In this document: in pieces, positions 40,636-49,362 of the stretch | How the letters are laid out: every line of letters starts with the position of its first letter | Position numbering within the stretch: the first letter of the stretch is position 1 | Notes under the pieces: model-generated | The model's input: the letters and a program-made list of their open reading frames with translations, nothing else | Told to the model about the DNA's origin: nothing | The model's database searches: none | Position numbers and translations under genes: made by a program | DNA from: Streptomyces marincola | GTDB lineage: Bacteria > Actinomycetota > Actinomycetes > Streptomycetales > Streptomycetaceae | Length of the DNA stretch: 64,000 nucleotides | NCBI RefSeq assembly: GCF_020410765.1 | Contig: NZ_CP084541.1 | Span: forward strand, 1,111,001 to 1,175,000 | Direction: 5' to 3'

Positions 40636-42143
40636 GCCTCCACGCTACCTCGCAGCTTCCCCGCCGTGGCCACCGCCCTGAGAACGGCCGCCGCCTTGTT
40701 CCTGCACTCGGTGTCCTCGGCCACCGGGTCGGAGTCCGCGACGACCCCGGCCCCGGCCTGGACGTAGGCGGTGCCGTCGCGCAGCAGGGCGGTGCGGATG
40801 GCGATGGCGGTGTCGGCGTTCCCCGCGAAGTCGAGATAGCCGACGCAGCCGCCGTACAGGCCGCGCCGCGTGGGCTCGATCTCCTCGATGATCTGGAGCG
40901 CGCGGGGCTTGGGCGCGCCGGAGAGCGTCCCCGCGGGGAAGCAGGCGGTGAGGGCGTCGAACGCGGTGCGGCCCTCGGCGAGCCGGCCGGTGACGGTGGA
41001 CACGATGTGCATCACGTGGCTGTAGCGCTCCACCGACATGAAGTCGACGACCTCGACCGTGCCGGGCTCGCAGACCCGGCCGAGGTCGTTGCGTCCGAGG
41101 TCGACCAGCATCAGGTGCTCGGCGCGCTCCTTGGGGTCGGCGAGCAGCTCCTCGCCGAGCGCGACGTCCTCGCGCGGCGTGCGGCCGCGCGGCCTGGTGC
41201 CCGCGATGGGGTGCAGCAGCGCCCGCCCGTCCTCGACCTTCACCAGCGCCTCGGGGCTCGAACCCACCACGTCGAACGGCCCGTCCTCGCCCTCGAAGCG
41301 GAACAGGTACATGTAGGGGCTCGGGTTGGTGGCGCGCAGCACCCGGTACACGTCGAGGGCCGCGGCCGGGCAGGGCGTCTCGAAGCGCTGCGAGGGGACC
41401 ACCTGGAACGCGTCGCCCGCGCGGATGTACTCCTTGACCGTCTCGACGGCCCGCTGGTAGTCGGGGCCGCCCCAGGGCACGGTGTGCGGCGGCAGTTCCG
41501 AGGGCGGCAGGGCGACGGCGGCCGTCGGGTCCGCCTTGGCCAGGCGCGCGGTCATGCGGTCCAGGCGGCGCACGGCGTCGGCGTACGCCTCGTCGACGCC
41601 GGTGTGGAGGTCGTTGTGGTTTATGGCGTTGGCGATCAGGAGGACCGTGCCGTCGCGGTGGTCGACCACGGCGAGGTCCGAGGTCAGCAGCATCGTCAGC
41701 TCGGGCAGCCGCAGGTCGTCGCGCGTGCTGTCGCCCACCGACTCGAGCCTGCGCACGATGTCGTAGCCGAGGTAGCCGACCATGCCGCCGGTGAACGGCG
41801 GCAGTTCGGGGTCGTGCGGGGTGTGCAGCGCCTCGATGGTCTCGCGCAGGACCCGCAGCGGGTCGCCCTCGGTCGGCACGGACACCGGGGGCGTGCCGAG
41901 CCAGTGCGTCCGGCCGTCGCGCACGGTCAGCGCGGCCATGGAGGCCACGCCGATGAACGAGTAGCGGGACCAGGTGCGGCCGTTCTCCGCCGATTCGAGC
42001 AGGAACGTCCCGGGGCGCTCGCCCGCCAGCTTGCGGTAGAGCGCGATGGGGGTGTCGCCGTCGGCGAGGAGGCGCCGGGTGACGGGGATGACGCGGCGGT
42101 CCTTGGCGAGTGCGCGGAAACGGTCGAGGTCTGGCGTCGTCAT
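40632..42143 (-). CDS. trpE: Anthranilate synthase component I
   Basis: 503 residues. Converts chorismate plus ammonia (from a TrpG partner not in this window) to anthranilate. The N-terminal feedback region has 'LLESAENGRTWSRYSFIG'. The chorismate-binding domain contains 'EYIRAGDAFQVVPSQRF', 'PSPYMYLFRFEG', 'VGSSPEALVKVEDG', 'HPIAGTRPRGRTPREDVALGEELLADPKERAEHLMLVDLGRNDLGRV', 'FPAGTLSGAPKPRALQII' and 'GGCVGYLDFAGNADTAIAIRT'. ATG lies 8 bases after a TAGGCT box, leaving no room for a leader-peptide attenuator from that promoter. Confidence 0.97.
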   Translation of the reverse strand: MTTPDLDRFRALAKDRRVIPVTRRLLADGDTPIALYRKLAGERPGTFLLESAENGRTWSRYSFIGVASMAALTVRDGRTHWLGTPPVSVPTEGDPLRVLRETIEALHTPHDPELPPFTGGMVGYLGYDIVRRLESVGDSTRDDLRLPELTMLLTSDLAVVDHRDGTVLLIANAINHNDLHTGVDEAYADAVRRLDRMTARLAKADPTAAVALPPSELPPHTVPWGGPDYQRAVETVKEYIRAGDAFQVVPSQRFETPCPAAALDVYRVLRATNPSPYMYLFRFEGEDGPFDVVGSSPEALVKVEDGRALLHPIAGTRPRGRTPREDVALGEELLADPKERAEHLMLVDLGRNDLGRVCEPGTVEVVDFMSVERYSHVMHIVSTVTGRLAEGRTAFDALTACFPAGTLSGAPKPRALQIIEEIEPTRRGLYGGCVGYLDFAGNADTAIAIRTALLRDGTAYVQAGAGVVADSDPVAEDTECRNKAAAVLRAVATAGKLRGSVEA

Positions 42144-42151
42144 GGCCGCTG

Positions 42152-42157
42152 AGCCTA
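42152..42157 (-). promoter_or_regulatory. trpE: Leaderless-type -10 element of trpE
   Basis: TAGGCT on the minus strand, 8 bases before the ATG at 42143. It overlaps the end of hisI, so trpE may be transcribed both from here and by read-through. Confidence 0.45.
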
Positions 42158-42517
42158 CTGCTCGGCCAGGGGCAGCGGGTTCGCGTCGAAGCAGGTCCTG
42201 TCCCCGGTGTGGCAGGCGGCGCCGACCTGGTCGACCCGTACGAGGACGGCGTCGCCGTCGCAGTCGAGGGCGACGGACTTGACGTGCTGCACGTGCCCCG
42301 AGGTGTCGCCCTTGGCCCAGTAGGCGCGGCGGCTGCGGCTCCAGTAGGTGCAGCGCCCGGTGGTGAGGGTGCGGCGCAGGGCCTCGTCGTCCATCCACCC
42401 GAGCATCAGCACCTCCCCGGTGTCGTACTGCTGGGCGATGGCCGCGATCAGCCCGTCGGGGGTGCGCTTGAGGCGGTCGGCGATCGCCGGATCGAGGGTC
42501 GGCGGTGTGCGGGACAT
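42155..42517 (-). CDS. hisI: Phosphoribosyl-AMP cyclohydrolase
   Basis: 120 residues, the usual length of a stand-alone HisI. Opens the adenine ring of phosphoribosyl-AMP in histidine synthesis. Family motifs: 'VLMLGWMDDEALRRTLTTGRCTYWSRSRRAYWAKGDTSGHVQHVKSVALDCDGD' with the Mg-binding Asp cluster, and zinc ligands in 'VDQVGAACHTGDRTCF'. Ends 11 bases before the trpE start. The rest of the his genes lie 15 kb away at 57.9-63.6 kb. Confidence 0.97.
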   Translation of the reverse strand: MSRTPPTLDPAIADRLKRTPDGLIAAIAQQYDTGEVLMLGWMDDEALRRTLTTGRCTYWSRSRRAYWAKGDTSGHVQHVKSVALDCDGDAVLVRVDQVGAACHTGDRTCFDANPLPLAEQ

Positions 42518-42605
42518 GGGCCCATTCTGCCGCGCCCGCGCCCCCGGCGGCGCGCCGGTCGCGGACGGGGGGCCCGCGCTCCCGCGGCGGGCGGGCCCGC
42601 CCGTT

Positions 42606-42611
42606 TAGGGT
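42606..42611 (+). promoter_or_regulatory. Leaderless-type -10 element of the TIGR03085 gene
   Basis: TAGGGT, 7 bases (TGAGGGC) before the ATG at 42619. Confidence 0.5.
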
Positions 42612-42618
42612 TGAGGGC

Positions 42619-43254
42619 ATGTCTACCCATGCCAAGCGTGAACGTCTGCTGCTCGCGGACCTGTTGGAATCCGCGGGCCCCGAGGCCCCCACCCTGTGCG
42701 AGGGGTGGACGACCCGTGACCTGGCGGCGCATCTGGTGGTGCGCGAGCGCCGCGCCGACGCCGCGGGCGGCATTCTGATCAAGCCGCTCGCGGCCCGTTC
42801 CGAGCGGGTGCGCAACGAGTTCGCGGCGCGGCCCTACGACGAGTTGCTCCAGCTGATCAGGACCGGCCCGCCGCGGGTGTCGCCGTTCTCGCTGAAGCAG
42901 ATCGACGAGGCCGCCAACACCGTGGAGTTCTTCATCCACGCCGAGGACGTGCGGCGGGCGCAGCCCGACTGGTCGCCGCGCCCGCTGGACGGGGTGTTCG
43001 CGGACACGCTGTGGAAGCGCCTGGAGACCGCGGGGCGCATCATGGGCCGCCGCAGCCCCGCGGGCCTGGTGCTGCGCCGGCCCAACGGCCAGACGGTGGT
43101 CGCGCACAAGGGCGCGCCGGTCGTGACGGTCACGGGGGAGCCCGGCGAGCTGCTGCTGTACGCCTCGGGGCGGCAGCGGGTGGCGCGCGTCGAGGAGGAG
43201 GGCGAGCCCGAGGCGGTCGCCAAGGTGCGGCAGGCGAGGCTCGGTCTCGGCTGA
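42619..43254 (+). CDS. TIGR03085-family protein (mycothiol-dependent DinB-like)
   Basis: 211 residues. A DinB/maleylpyruvate-isomerase-like helical bundle: 'KRERLLLADLLESAGPEAPTLCEGWTTRDLAAHLVVRERR' carries the first metal-binding His, and 'NTVEFFIHAEDVRRAQPDW' the second His motif (HxxD/E). The C-terminal part is 'VVAHKGAPVVTVTGEPGELLLYASGR', an SCP2-like piece. Members are thought to use a metal and mycothiol; substrate unknown. Diverges from hisI. Confidence 0.88.
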   Translation: MSTHAKRERLLLADLLESAGPEAPTLCEGWTTRDLAAHLVVRERRADAAGGILIKPLAARSERVRNEFAARPYDELLQLIRTGPPRVSPFSLKQIDEAANTVEFFIHAEDVRRAQPDWSPRPLDGVFADTLWKRLETAGRIMGRRSPAGLVLRRPNGQTVVAHKGAPVVTVTGEPGELLLYASGRQRVARVEEEGEPEAVAKVRQARLGLG

Positions 43255-43320
43255 GGCACCGCGGGCCGTGTCCTGCGGCTCGCCCTCGAACGTCCTCGCT
43301 GCCGGGGACCCGGCGGACGC

Positions 43321-43364
43321 GCCCCGGCCGGCGGTCACTTGAGTGGGTGAGCGCCGGCCGGGGC
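43321..43364. terminator. Bidirectional terminator between convergent genes
   Basis: 12-bp stem GCCCCGGCCGGC (43321-43332) and GCCGGCCGGGGC (43353-43364) with a 20-base loop, between the TIGR03085 gene and the hemerythrin gene. Confidence 0.65.
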
Positions 43365-43395
43365 GGTCCGGGTGCGCGGCGCCGCGCGGCGGGGT

Positions 43396-43956
43396 TCAGT
43401 CCTTGCCGCGCCCGCTGAGCGCGTCGCGCGCGCGGTCGACGAGCCCGGCGCCTGGCGCGAGGATCTTGTTCAGCGGGGGGCGGTCGGGCGCCGAGGGGTG
43501 GGGGCGTGTGGGCGCCATCGACTTGGCGCGGCGCGCCTTGTCGCCCAGCGCTTCGAGCCGGTCCTGCGAGCAGCTCTGGCGCAGCATCGGGAAGAGGTTG
43601 TCCTCCTCGTCCCTGATGTGCTCCCGGATCTCCATCATCAGCCGGCCGATGAGCCGGTCGAACTCGGGATCGGCCGCCTCGTGCCGCTCCAGGTCCTTCA
43701 TGATGCGCTCCGCGGTGGCGTGGTCCTCGATCTCCTTGTCCGCGATGCGGTCCCCGTCCGGGACGTGCTCGCGCACGGCCGGGTACAGGTACTGCTCCTC
43801 CGCGATGGAGTGCCGGATCAGTTCGATCGTGGCCCGGTCCGCCAGTTCCTTGCGCCCTTCGTGCCCGGGTGGCAGCGCCTCGATGTGCCGGAACGCGTCC
43901 TCCACCTCCCGGTGGTCGGTGGCCAGTTCACGAATGATGTCTCCGCCGTGACCCAT
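43396..43956 (-). CDS. Hemerythrin HHE-domain protein
   Basis: 186 residues from the ATG at 43956 with GAAGGAG upstream. Four-helix bundle with di-iron ligands visible in 'RELATDHREVEDAFRHIE', 'IELIRHSIAEEQYLYPAVREHV', 'EDHATAERIMKDLERH' and 'MMEIREHIRDEEDNLFPMLRQS'. Binds oxygen or NO, or helps in iron or oxidative stress. A Pro/Ser-rich tail of about 40 residues follows. Monocistronic. Confidence 0.92.
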   Translation of the reverse strand: MGHGGDIIRELATDHREVEDAFRHIEALPPGHEGRKELADRATIELIRHSIAEEQYLYPAVREHVPDGDRIADKEIEDHATAERIMKDLERHEAADPEFDRLIGRLMMEIREHIRDEEDNLFPMLRQSCSQDRLEALGDKARRAKSMAPTRPHPSAPDRPPLNKILAPGAGLVDRARDALSGRGKD

Positions 43957-44102
43957 GCTGCTGTCTCCTTCGACGTACGGGGCCGCGCGGCGGGTGCGGT
44001 GCCGCGCGACGCGCGCCCGGGTAACCCGCGCGGGCGCGCGGGAAACCCGGTGGCGGCGCCCGCGCGGCACCGCCGGGGGCGTTCGGGGTGGGCCGGGGGC
44101 GC

Positions 44103-44633
44103 TCAGTGGCGGCAGACGCCTCCTTCCACCATCTCCAGGTGCGCCGCCACGACCGGGCGCGCGGCCTCGGCCGCGGCCTTGACCTCGGCGTTCGTCCCCG
44201 TCTCCAGTTCCTCGTCGATCAGGGCCAGGGTCGCCTCGTGGGCCGCGGCCTGGACGGTCAGCCACGCCTCGTCGTACTCGGGCGTGCCGGCCAGCGCCCT
44301 GACCTCTTCGAGCTGCCGGCGCTGCTCCTCCGTGGGCGCGTCGGGCAGCGGTATTCCCAGCCGCTCGGCCAGCGCGGTGAGCGACCGGTCCAGGCGGGTA
44401 TGGTCGCGCACCAGCGCGGCGCCGACGTGCTGCACGCACTCGGTGGTCGCGTTCTTCTCCGCGTCCTCCCCCGCGGCGATCTCCGCGAGGTTGCTCTGGT
44501 GCGCGCCCGCGGCGAACGTCTCGTCGGCCGCCGACACGGTGCCGCCGGCGTCCTGCGCGTGCGCGAGGCCCGCCGGGGCGACCGCCAGGCACAGGGCGCT
44601 CACGGTGATCATGGCTGTCCGGGCTGCTCTCAT
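44103..44633 (-). CDS. Secreted DUF4142 protein
   Basis: 176 residues. Sec signal peptide 'MRAARTAMITVSALCLAVAPAGLAHAQ' with cleavage after AHA. The mature part has the DUF4142 pattern: 'FAAGAHQSNLAEIAAGEDAEKNATTECVQHVGAALVRDHTRLDRSLTALAERLGIPLP'. These helical, ferritin-like secreted proteins occur widely in bacteria, often near stress genes; function is not defined. Confidence 0.88.
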   Translation of the reverse strand: MRAARTAMITVSALCLAVAPAGLAHAQDAGGTVSAADETFAAGAHQSNLAEIAAGEDAEKNATTECVQHVGAALVRDHTRLDRSLTALAERLGIPLPDAPTEEQRRQLEEVRALAGTPEYDEAWLTVQAAAHEATLALIDEELETGTNAEVKAAAEAARPVVAAHLEMVEGGVCRH

Positions 44634-44822
44634 GGCTACTCCACCTTCGGGAACGGGGCGGGGCGCCCCGGGGCGCGGACGCGCCTCAGCCGTCACTCTC
44701 CGCGCCGGCGTGCCGCGTCGCACACCGTCCGCCGCCGTTCGGGTGACCGTACGGCGCGGCGCACCGATTACGCTGGTCGGCGTTCGCGCCCCGCGCACCC
44801 AGGACCGGGAGGGAGACGTCTC

Positions 44823-45386
44823 GTGTGCACCGGCCTCTCCCCTGTCATCGCCGCCACCGCGCAGTGGCTCGTGCGCGCCTACCCGGCCGCCGACGGGCCG
44901 CTGAGCGAGGTGCTGGCCGAGGTGCAGGCCCGGCAGGCGGTCACCGTCGCGGCCTGGCTGCGCTACCCGACCGAGATGGACGCGGCGCTCGTGGCGCTCG
45001 CCGGGCCCGGGGGCTGCGCCCGGCTCGACTGGATCACCGGGGCAGACCCCTACGATGCGGTGCCGCTCGACGAGGAGGAGTTCGCCTGGCGCTCGTGGGT
45101 GGACGAGGCGGTCGCGAGTTGGGCCGCGTGCCTGCTGACGTCCGCGCCGCTCGCGGAACGCGCCGTGGCCGCCGTGGCGCACACCGCGCACGCGGGCGCG
45201 TACCCGGCGGAGTTCCGCCGGCTGACCCGGCCCGCGGAACGCGACCGGCGCGCCGCCGCGCTGCTGCGGCACCCCGACCTGACCGCCCCGGTGGCCGACC
45301 TGCACCGGGCGCCGCTGCTCGACCGGCTGGCCGCGGAACCGTCGTGCGGTCTCGGCCAGGGGCCCGACCCCGTGGGCAGCCCTTAG
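44823..45386 (+). CDS. Conserved hypothetical protein
   Basis: 187 residues from a GTG at 44823 with a strong GGGAGGGAG ribosome site. Ala/Leu/Arg-rich, mostly helical, no membrane segment, and no motif I recognise. A notable acidic stretch is 'DPYDAVPLDEEEFAWRSWVDEAVASW'. Coding is supported by codon bias, the ribosome site and the absence of competing frames. Divergent from the DUF4142 gene. Confidence 0.65.
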   Translation: MCTGLSPVIAATAQWLVRAYPAADGPLSEVLAEVQARQAVTVAAWLRYPTEMDAALVALAGPGGCARLDWITGADPYDAVPLDEEEFAWRSWVDEAVASWAACLLTSAPLAERAVAAVAHTAHAGAYPAEFRRLTRPAERDRRAAALLRHPDLTAPVADLHRAPLLDRLAAEPSCGLGQGPDPVGSP

Positions 45387-45577
45387 GCGCGGCGGCACCG
45401 GCCGCCGACCGGCGGCAACTCCCCTCCCCGCTGCGGCGGTTGAGCCGCCGCCCGCCGCGGTGGGGGCCGGCCGGCGCCCGGCGCACGGCGGGCGCCCGCG
45501 CCGCGGTCCCGGCGCCGCGGGGAACCCGCGCCCGCAACACGGCCGGAAGATCACGTTCACACAGGCTTACACAAGTC

Positions 45578-45607
45578 TTGACTTAACCAATCATCCGTTG
45601 CCACACT
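45578..45607 (+). promoter_or_regulatory. Candidate promoter with downstream operator
   Basis: -35 TTGACT (45578-45583), 18-base spacer, -10 CACACT (45602-45607). The LacI-type palindrome at 45617-45632 starts 9 bases after the -10, where binding would block transcription. Confidence 0.4.
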
Positions 45608-45616
45608 CCGGTGCAG

Positions 45617-45632
45617 CCGCAAGCGCTTGCGG
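45617..45632. promoter_or_regulatory. LacI-type operator (16-bp perfect palindrome)
   Basis: CCGCAAGCGCTTGCGG. Perfect dyad with central CpG. Same AAGCGCTT core as at 9933, 57799 and 57821. Confidence 0.65.
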
Positions 45633-45667
45633 ACGGCCCCTCGGGCCGTCTTGTCGCGGTTGGTGAA

Positions 45668-45679
45668 TGAATCGATTCA
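45668..45679. promoter_or_regulatory. Second palindrome, TGAATCGATTCA
   Basis: 12-bp perfect dyad with central CpG, another LacI-family style sequence, 51 bp (centre to centre about 49) downstream of the AAGCGCTT palindrome and 59 bases before the small frame at 45738. May bind a different regulator or a second dimer. Confidence 0.45.
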
Positions 45680-45737
45680 CAGGGCGCGTTCCGATCCACC
45701 CCGCCCGGGGGGCATTCGGGAAGCAAAGGAGCACCGG

Positions 45738-45896
45738 ATGAGCCGGACACCCACGGCCACCGCCGCCGGACACCCCGGGCGCGCAGGCCGCCCCCGGCCG
45801 GACCGCCGCACGGGACCTCGCGCGGCCACCACGGACACGACACCGCCGGCCCGGCGGGCGGAACGACGCCGGCCCGGCCCGCGCGCCACCGCGTGA
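45738..45896 (+). CDS. Small basic frame ahead of the pectin-type ABC operon
   Basis: 52 residues from an ATG with an excellent AAAGGAG site 6 bases upstream. The product is rich in Arg, Pro, Thr and Ala with no recognisable domain or membrane segment. It lies after the promoter and two palindromes and 227 bases before the lipoprotein gene, on the same strand. It could be a short regulatory or upstream peptide, or a chance frame. The regions 45387-45737 and 45897-46123 otherwise hold only the regulatory sites listed. Confidence 0.35.
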   Translation: MSRTPTATAAGHPGRAGRPRPDRRTGPRAATTDTTPPARRAERRRPGPRATA

Positions 45897-46004
45897 CGCG
45901 GCGGTAACGGCCGGGCGCCGCCCCGCGGCACACGGTGGCGCGAGGCCGCCCGAAGGCCGGGAAAAGCCCGCGCCGACGTTTCCGAAAAGTTACCAGCTAT
46001 CCGG

Positions 46005-46032
46005 TTGCCGCCACCGACCCCGGCGGTATTGT
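46005..46032 (+). promoter_or_regulatory. Candidate promoter of the ABC operon
   Basis: -35 TTGCCG (46005-46010), 16-base spacer, -10 TATTGT (46027-46032), about 90 bases before the ATG at 46124. A half-site CGATTCAC, as in the 45668 palindrome, follows at 46035. Confidence 0.4.
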
Positions 46033-46123
46033 AACGATTCACTTCGGGTGCCAGCCGGGGGTTGATAAGGCTCGACACCGCTCCTGAAGTGCTGTTTCGC
46101 ATTGACAGAGCAGGGAGGCTCCT

Positions 46124-47434
46124 ATGTCAATCAGTAAGGCCGCCACGCGCGGTCTGGCCCTGGCCCTCGTGGGTTCGCTGGCACTTACCGCGTGCGGTTC
46201 CGGCGACGACAGCGGCGACGGCGACGGAAACGTCACGCTGAACTTCACCTGGTGGGGCGGTGACGAGCGCGCGGAGCGATACGAGGAGGCCATCGACCTC
46301 TTCGAGCAGGAGAACCCCGGCATCACCGTGCAGACCAGCTTCGCGGAGTTCCAGGACTACTGGACGCAGCGCAGCACCGACGCGACGTCGGGTGAACTCC
46401 CCGACGTCATGCAGATGGACCTCTCCCGGCTGCTCGAATACGCGAACGCCGGCCTGCTGTACGACATGAACGAATTCACGGGGAACCAGCTCGACGTCTC
46501 CACTATCGACGAGGCCCTGCTGGCCTCGGGCGAAGTGAACGAACAACTGGTCGCCCTTCCCACGGGCACGAACACCCTGGCGCTGTTCTACAACCCGGAT
46601 CTGCTCGCCGAAATCGGCGTCGAAATACCGGACTGGGACTACACCTGGGAGGAGTACCAGGAGTTCATGATCGAGGTCACCGAAGCGGGTGCCTCGCACG
46701 AGCCGCGCGTGTACGGCGCCGGCGACTACACCATGACCTGGTGGTTCTTCCTCCAGCACCTGGTGCAGCAGGGCATCGAGCCGTTCTCCGAGAACGGCGA
46801 GATGAACTTCACCGAGGACGACATGCGGGAGTGGATCGAGAGCGCCGCGCCGCTGCGCGAGCCCGAGGACGTCACCTTCCCCGCCTCGCGCGCCGAGCAG
46901 CTGCTGCCGAAGAACGGCTTCACCAGCGGCGAGGCCGCCGTCGAGTTCCACTGGGACAACTTCCTGCACAGCTACTCGCACGACCTGAACAGCGAGAACG
47001 TTCAGCTGATGCCGATGCCCAGCGGCCCCGACGGCGAGAAGCACATGTTCTTCAAGCCGACGATGCAGCTGGCCATGGGCGGCAACTCCGCGCACCCGGA
47101 GGAGGCCGCGCAGCTGATCGACTTCCTCGTCAACTCCCCCGAGGCCGGCGCCATCATCGGCACCGACCTGGGCGTTCCCGCCTCGCAGACCCGTCTGGAC
47201 GCCCTTGAGGTCGAGGAGGGCAGCCTCGACCAGCGGATCATGGAGTACGAGCAGCGGGTCCGCGACGAGGGGCACGCGACCGCCCAGGTGCCCGCTCACC
47301 CGGAGGGCTTCGGCGCGGTGGAGACCGAGTACGTCGAGGTGCTGGCCCAGGAGTTCGGCTACCGGCAGATCGACGCGGACCAGTTCGTCGAGCGCTGGTT
47401 CTCCGAGGCCGCCAACCTGCTGGTGACCTCGTGA
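46124..47434 (+). CDS. Sugar ABC transporter substrate-binding lipoprotein (YesO-like)
   Basis: 436 residues, ATG preceded by GGGAGG. Signal with lipobox LTAC (Cys about 24) and an Asp/Gly-rich linker. Family 1 features: 'TLNFTWWGGDERAERYEEAIDLFEQENPGITVQTSFAEFQDYWTQRSTDATSGELPDVMQMDLSRL', 'EEYQEFMIEVTEA' and 'KHMFFKPTMQLAMGGNSAHPEEAAQLIDFLVNSPEAG'. Codon use is slightly less GC-extreme at the 5' end. With the two permeases and a YesL-like protein it resembles the Bacillus rhamnogalacturonan importer, and pectate lyases lie 5 kb downstream. Ligand is inferred. Confidence 0.9.
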   Translation: MSISKAATRGLALALVGSLALTACGSGDDSGDGDGNVTLNFTWWGGDERAERYEEAIDLFEQENPGITVQTSFAEFQDYWTQRSTDATSGELPDVMQMDLSRLLEYANAGLLYDMNEFTGNQLDVSTIDEALLASGEVNEQLVALPTGTNTLALFYNPDLLAEIGVEIPDWDYTWEEYQEFMIEVTEAGASHEPRVYGAGDYTMTWWFFLQHLVQQGIEPFSENGEMNFTEDDMREWIESAAPLREPEDVTFPASRAEQLLPKNGFTSGEAAVEFHWDNFLHSYSHDLNSENVQLMPMPSGPDGEKHMFFKPTMQLAMGGNSAHPEEAAQLIDFLVNSPEAGAIIGTDLGVPASQTRLDALEVEEGSLDQRIMEYEQRVRDEGHATAQVPAHPEGFGAVETEYVEVLAQEFGYRQIDADQFVERWFSEAANLLVTS

Positions 47435-47485
47435 CCGGCCCCGCCGGCGCCCGCCCGTGACGACCTCCTCGAACGGAACACCCAC

Positions 47486-48448
47486 ATGACCGTGACGCAC
47501 GAGGCGTCCCCGGTTCGTCGGGCCGGCGGGCCCGCGCGACGGCCGCAGACCAAGCGGCCGTCGCGCCGGGCTGCCGAGACCCGGGCCGGCTACGCCTTCC
47601 TCGCCCCGTGGCTGCTCGGCTTCATCGCCCTGACGGCCGGGCCGATGATCGCCTCCGCCTACCTGGCGTTCACCGACTACCACCCCATCCGCGGCGGTGA
47701 GTGGATCGGTACGGAGAACTTCACGCGCCTCTTCGACGACCCGCGGTTCCTCGACTCGGTCCAGGTCACGGTGACCTACGCGATCGTCGGGACGCCGATC
47801 AAGCTGGCCGCCGCGCTCGGCGTCGCCATGCTGCTGAACAACCGCAAGCGCGGCAAGGGCACCTACCGCTCGCTCTTCTACGCGCCGTCCCTGATCGGTG
47901 CCAGCGTCTCCATCGCCATCGTGTGGAAGGCGATGTTCAACGACCAGGGCATCATCGACGACATCGGCGACTACTTCGGCACGTGGAGCGGCGGCTGGGT
48001 CGGCGACCCGGGCCGGACCATGCCGATGATGATCCTGCTCGCGGTGTGGCAGTTCGGCGCGCCGATGGTCATCTTCCTCGCGGGCCTGAAGCAGATCCCG
48101 AACGAGCTGTACGAGGCGGCCCAGGTGGACGGGGCCGGGCCGGTGCGCCGGTTCACGAAGATCACGCTGCCGATGCTGTCGCCTGTGCTGTTCTTCAACC
48201 TGGTGCTTGAGACGATCAACTCCTTCCAGGTCTTCGCCTCCGCCTTCATCATCTCCGGCGGGCGCGGCGGGCCGGCGAACTCGACGCTGTTCTACACGCT
48301 GTACCTCTACCAGCGCGGCTTCGGGCAGGGCCAGCTCGGTTATGCCGCGGCGATGGCGTGGCTGCTGGTCATCGTGGTCGGCATCATCACGCTGATCTTC
48401 TTCAGGACCTCGCGCTACTGGGTCCACTACTCAGGGGAGGGCCGATGA
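47486..48448 (+). CDS. Sugar ABC transporter permease (MalF/YesP-like)
   Basis: 320 residues. Basic N-terminus, then six membrane segments starting 'AGYAFLAPWLLGFIALTAGPMIASAYLAFTDY'. The EAA coupling loop is 'IPNELYEAAQVDGAGPVRRFTKITLPMLSPVLFFNLV'. Lies 51 bases after the lipoprotein gene and overlaps the next permease by 4 bases. No ATPase gene follows. Confidence 0.93.
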   Translation: MTVTHEASPVRRAGGPARRPQTKRPSRRAAETRAGYAFLAPWLLGFIALTAGPMIASAYLAFTDYHPIRGGEWIGTENFTRLFDDPRFLDSVQVTVTYAIVGTPIKLAAALGVAMLLNNRKRGKGTYRSLFYAPSLIGASVSIAIVWKAMFNDQGIIDDIGDYFGTWSGGWVGDPGRTMPMMILLAVWQFGAPMVIFLAGLKQIPNELYEAAQVDGAGPVRRFTKITLPMLSPVLFFNLVLETINSFQVFASAFIISGGRGGPANSTLFYTLYLYQRGFGQGQLGYAAAMAWLLVIVVGIITLIFFRTSRYWVHYSGEGR

Positions 48449-49359
48449 GCGCCACCATCCTCACCGACGACCGGCCCGCCCCCGCGCCCGGCCGGGGCAC
48501 CGAGCTGCGCCGCCGCGCCAAGCGGCGCCGCGCCGGCAAGACGCTGCTCCTGCACCTGGGCATCATCGCGCTCGCCGTGGTCATGCTCTACCCGGGCGTG
48601 TGGATGCTGCTGTCGTCCTTCCGGCCGACGAACCAGATCATCGGCCAGACGGGCCTCATCCCGGACGAGACGACGCTCGACAACTTCAGGACCGCGTTCG
48701 AGGGCATCGGCGGCGTCTCATTCTGGACGTTCTTCTCCAACTCGATGATCCTCGCGGTCGGCTCGGCCATCGGCGTGTGCGTGTCCTGCTCGGTGTCGGC
48801 CTACGCGTTCGCGCGCATCGACTTCCCCGGCAGAAACCTGTTCTTCTCGCTGATGATCGGCACGCTGCTGCTGCCGTTCCACGTGCTGATCATCCCGCAG
48901 TTCATCATGTTCAACGAGATCGGCTGGACGGACTCCTACCTGCCGCTGCTGATCGGCAAGTTCCTCGCGGCGGAGGCGTTCTTCGTCTTCCTCATGGTGC
49001 AGTTCATGCGGAACCTGCCGCGCGAGCTGGACGAGTCGGCGCGCATCGACGGCGCCGGGCACATACGGATCTTCACCGCGATCATGCTGCCGCTGATGCG
49101 GCCCGTGCTCGCGACGGCGTCGATCTTCGCGTTCATCTGGAGCTGGAACGACTTCCTCGCGCCGTTGATCTACCTGCGCACGCCCGACAAGTACCCGCTG
49201 CCGCTGATGCTGCGGCAGTACACCGACCAGACGAGCGTCTCGGACTACGGCGCGCAGATGGCGGCGGCCGTGCTGGCCCTGGCGCCCGTGCTGCTGTTCT
49301 TCATCCTGTTCCAGCGCTATATCGTCGAAGGCGTGGCGACCCAGGGTCTGAAGGGCTGA
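48445..49359 (+). CDS. Sugar ABC transporter permease (MalG/YesQ-like)
   Basis: 304 residues from the ATG at 48445 with GGGGAGG upstream. Six membrane segments beginning 'KTLLLHLGIIALAVVMLYPGVWMLLSSF'; EAA loop 'LPRELDESARIDGAGHIRIFTAIMLPLMRPVLATASIFAFIWSWNDFLAPLIYL'. Ends 'YIVEGVATQGLKG', common in this subfamily. Three bases separate its stop from the next gene's ATG region. Confidence 0.93.
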   Translation: MSATILTDDRPAPAPGRGTELRRRAKRRRAGKTLLLHLGIIALAVVMLYPGVWMLLSSFRPTNQIIGQTGLIPDETTLDNFRTAFEGIGGVSFWTFFSNSMILAVGSAIGVCVSCSVSAYAFARIDFPGRNLFFSLMIGTLLLPFHVLIIPQFIMFNEIGWTDSYLPLLIGKFLAAEAFFVFLMVQFMRNLPRELDESARIDGAGHIRIFTAIMLPLMRPVLATASIFAFIWSWNDFLAPLIYLRTPDKYPLPLMLRQYTDQTSVSDYGAQMAAAVLALAPVLLFFILFQRYIVEGVATQGLKG

Positions 49360-49362
49360 TCC

